From Chryseobacterium gleum (GTDB taxonomy: Bacteria > Bacteroidota > Bacteroidia > Flavobacteriales_D > Sanyastnellaceae), in contig CAMCYM010000064.1 of NCBI GenBank assembly GCA_945883885.1, positions 1 through 8,331 on the forward strand: a stretch of 8,331 bases of DNA. The letters are read 5' to 3'. The notes beneath the pieces are model-generated. The model was not told where the DNA came from. It was given only the letters and a program-made list of their open reading frames with translations, and ran no database searches. Both the position numbers and the translations under genes were made by a program. Shown in pieces: positions 7,068 to 8,331 of the stretch. Numbering within the stretch: position 1 is the first letter of the stretch; the number at the start of each line of letters is the position of its first letter.

Positions 7068-8267
7068 GTGCAACCAGCCATCGCCCACCTTCGAAAGGAG
7101 AAAGACGCTGCCCTTCGCCGCCGCCACCCTTGGGTTTTCAGCGGCGCGATCGCCAAATGGACCGGGACTCCTGCCGATGGAGATGTCGTAGCCGTGCAGG
7201 CCGCTTCCGGTGAGTCGCTCGGATTCGGCCATTTCGCTGCAGGCAGCAGCATTGCCGTCCGGATGCTCACCTTCGGAACCGGACCACAACCCGATGAAGC
7301 GTGGTGGATCGATCGCATCCGCGCGGCGGTGGAAGCACGTCGTAGGTGGGGGCTGATGCAGGCCCCGGGCCAAACCTCCTGCCGGCTCGTCCACGGCGAA
7401 GGGGACGGCTTGCCCGGCTTGATTGTGGACCTCTATGGCGATTGTGTGGTGGTCCAAAACCACACCCTCGGCATGGCTCGTTCGCTGGAAATCACACGGT
7501 CCGCTGTACTTGAGGCCTGTGCCGGCACTCCGATCCGCATCTACGACAAGAGTTCAAAAGCCCTCCACCGGTCCACACGCCAAACCTCGACCGACGGATG
7601 GCTTTTCGGCGAACACGTGGAGGCTGCTGTCCTGGCCGAGGAGCAAGGCCGGACGTATGAAGTGGATGTGGTCGCGGGCCAGAAAACCGGCTTTTTCCTC
7701 GACCAACGGGACAACCGGAATTTCGTTCGGGACCATGCGGCCGGCAGGAATGTGCTCAACGTGTTCAGCTACACCGGGGGATTCAGCGTGGCGGCCTTTC
7801 AAGGGGGCGCTACCCAGGTGACGAGCTTGGACAGTTCTGCTGCTGCGGTTGAGCTTGCACGCGCAAACGTTATCCGCAATGGTTTTGCGGACGAAGCGCA
7901 CGCGATTGTGCAAGCAGATGCCATGGATTATTTGAAACAGGGCGTAGCGGGGTTTGGGTGTGTGGTGCTGGATCCGCCTGCGTTCGCAAAAAACCACAGC
8001 GCCCGACATGCAGCGGTGCAAGCCTACAAGAGGATCAACCTTGCCGCGTTGCGGACGATGGACCCCGGGGCGTTGTTGTTTACGTTTTCGTGCTCCCAAG
8101 CAGTCGACGAGGCCCTGTTCGCGCACACCCTTGCTTCAGCTGCTATGGATTCAGGAAGAGAAGTACGGGTGCTGCGTCGGTTGCACCAGCCACCGGACCA
8201 TCCGGTGAGTTTGGCCCATCCGGAAGGGGCCTATCTGAAAGGCCTGCTGCTCGAAGTTGTCCGATAA
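7068..8267 (+). CDS. rlmI: Class I SAM-dependent 23S rRNA methyltransferase, RlmI type (COG1092-like)
   Basis: The product matches RlmI, which makes 5-methylcytosine at C1962 of E. coli 23S rRNA; the exact target here is inferred. Numbered from the GTG at 7068 it has 399 residues (E. coli RlmI is about 396). An N-terminal PUA domain covers about 1-75, with RRRHPWVFSGAI ending at 28. A central domain carries RLVHGEGDGLPGLIVD and the EEHVE-like GEHVEAA. The C-terminal Rossmann fold has GQKTGFFLDQRDNR (204-217), NVFSYTGGF (231-239) as SAM loop, LDSSAAA (254-260), VLDPPAFAKN (300-309) and FTFSCSQ (338-344) with C342, ending in HPEGAYLKG. A TTG at 7047 overlapping the recQ stop would add seven residues; I prefer the GTG because it places HPWVFSGAI at the usual distance from the N-terminus. 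The gene follows recQ by 17 bases and probably shares its transcript. It ends 3 bases from the stop of a convergent gene. Confidence 0.93.
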   Translation: MQPAIAHLRKEKDAALRRRHPWVFSGAIAKWTGTPADGDVVAVQAASGESLGFGHFAAGSSIAVRMLTFGTGPQPDEAWWIDRIRAAVEARRRWGLMQAPGQTSCRLVHGEGDGLPGLIVDLYGDCVVVQNHTLGMARSLEITRSAVLEACAGTPIRIYDKSSKALHRSTRQTSTDGWLFGEHVEAAVLAEEQGRTYEVDVVAGQKTGFFLDQRDNRNFVRDHAAGRNVLNVFSYTGGFSVAAFQGGATQVTSLDSSAAAVELARANVIRNGFADEAHAIVQADAMDYLKQGVAGFGCVVLDPPAFAKNHSARHAAVQAYKRINLAALRTMDPGALLFTFSCSQAVDEALFAHTLASAAMDSGREVRVLRRLHQPPDHPVSLAHPEGAYLKGLLLEVVR

Positions 8268-8270
8268 GCC

Positions 8271-8331
8271 TCAGGGAAACAACTGGTTCACTTCCCATCC
8301 TGGGCCAGAACGTTGGTATCTCCAGCGGTCA
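8271..8331 (-). CDS. pdxH: C-terminal end of probable pyridoxamine 5'-phosphate oxidase PdxH (partial)
   Basis: Only the last 19 codons and a TGA stop are inside the window, reading DRWRYQRSGPGWEVNQLFP on the minus strand. The pattern DR-x2-Y-x-R, then W and a terminal L-x-P matches the C-terminus of PdxH, where the family typically ends in HDR...Y.R....W...RL.P. PdxH is an FMN enzyme that oxidises pyridoxine or pyridoxamine phosphate to pyridoxal phosphate. The arginine common just before the final L-x-P is Gln here. The gene converges on the RlmI-type gene with a 3-base gap and there is no visible terminator between them. The evidence is short, so this is a pattern-based call only. Confidence 0.65.
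   Translation of the reverse strand, partial: DRWRYQRSGPGWEVNQLFP

Noticed and set aside
8191..8207. Perfect 7-base stem with 3-base loop (CACCGGA CCA TCCGGTG) as a terminator
   Set aside because: It lies inside the conserved C-terminal coding part of the RlmI-type gene and has no T-run on either strand, so it is most likely a chance palindrome.
8228..8244. 5-base inverted repeat GGCCT...AGGCC near the end of the RlmI-type gene
   Set aside because: The stem is short, the repeat is within codons for the conserved EGAYLKG segment, and no T-tract follows.
1..8331. Defence system, mobile element, CRISPR array or toxin-antitoxin pair
   Set aside because: I looked for direct-repeat arrays, terminal inverted repeats, transposase or integrase motifs and small paired genes and saw none. 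RecQ here sits beside an rRNA methyltransferase, not beside nuclease or defence genes.

Overview
The window is GC-rich, almost fully coding bacterial chromosome. It looks like Bacteroidota, probably a high-GC member of or near the Flavobacteriales. Three things suggest this. tpiA and prmA sit side by side as in many Bacteroidota. The very large secreted protein downstream matches a family I recall only from that phylum. The only promoter-like element I can find fits the Bacteroidota -7 consensus TAnnTTTG. The phylum call is inference; no rRNA or tRNA gene is present to confirm it.

Left part (1-5139), minus strand: a three-gene cluster reads right to left as tpiA (triosephosphate isomerase), prmA (ribosomal protein L11 methyltransferase) and a large exported protein of unknown function. 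Each of the two junctions is a 4-base ATGA overlap, so the three are probably co-transcribed and translationally coupled. The large protein is open for 1,182 codons and leaves the window at base 1, so its C-terminus is not seen. It occupies over 40 % of the window.

Right part (5152-8267), plus strand: recQ (a RecQ-family DNA helicase) and, 17 bases later, an RlmI-type 23S rRNA methyltransferase probably form a second unit, divergent from tpiA. Only 12 bases separate the tpiA and recQ starts, so the control signals of each must lie inside the other gene. At the right edge the last 19 codons of a convergent minus-strand gene are visible. They resemble the C-terminus of pyridoxamine 5'-phosphate oxidase (pdxH).

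Most genes are housekeeping: glycolysis, modification of the translation apparatus, DNA repair and vitamin B6 metabolism. I see no mobile element, CRISPR array, toxin-antitoxin pair, defence island or RNA gene, and no gene-free stretch longer than about 12 bases. The one poorly understood item is the large secreted protein.
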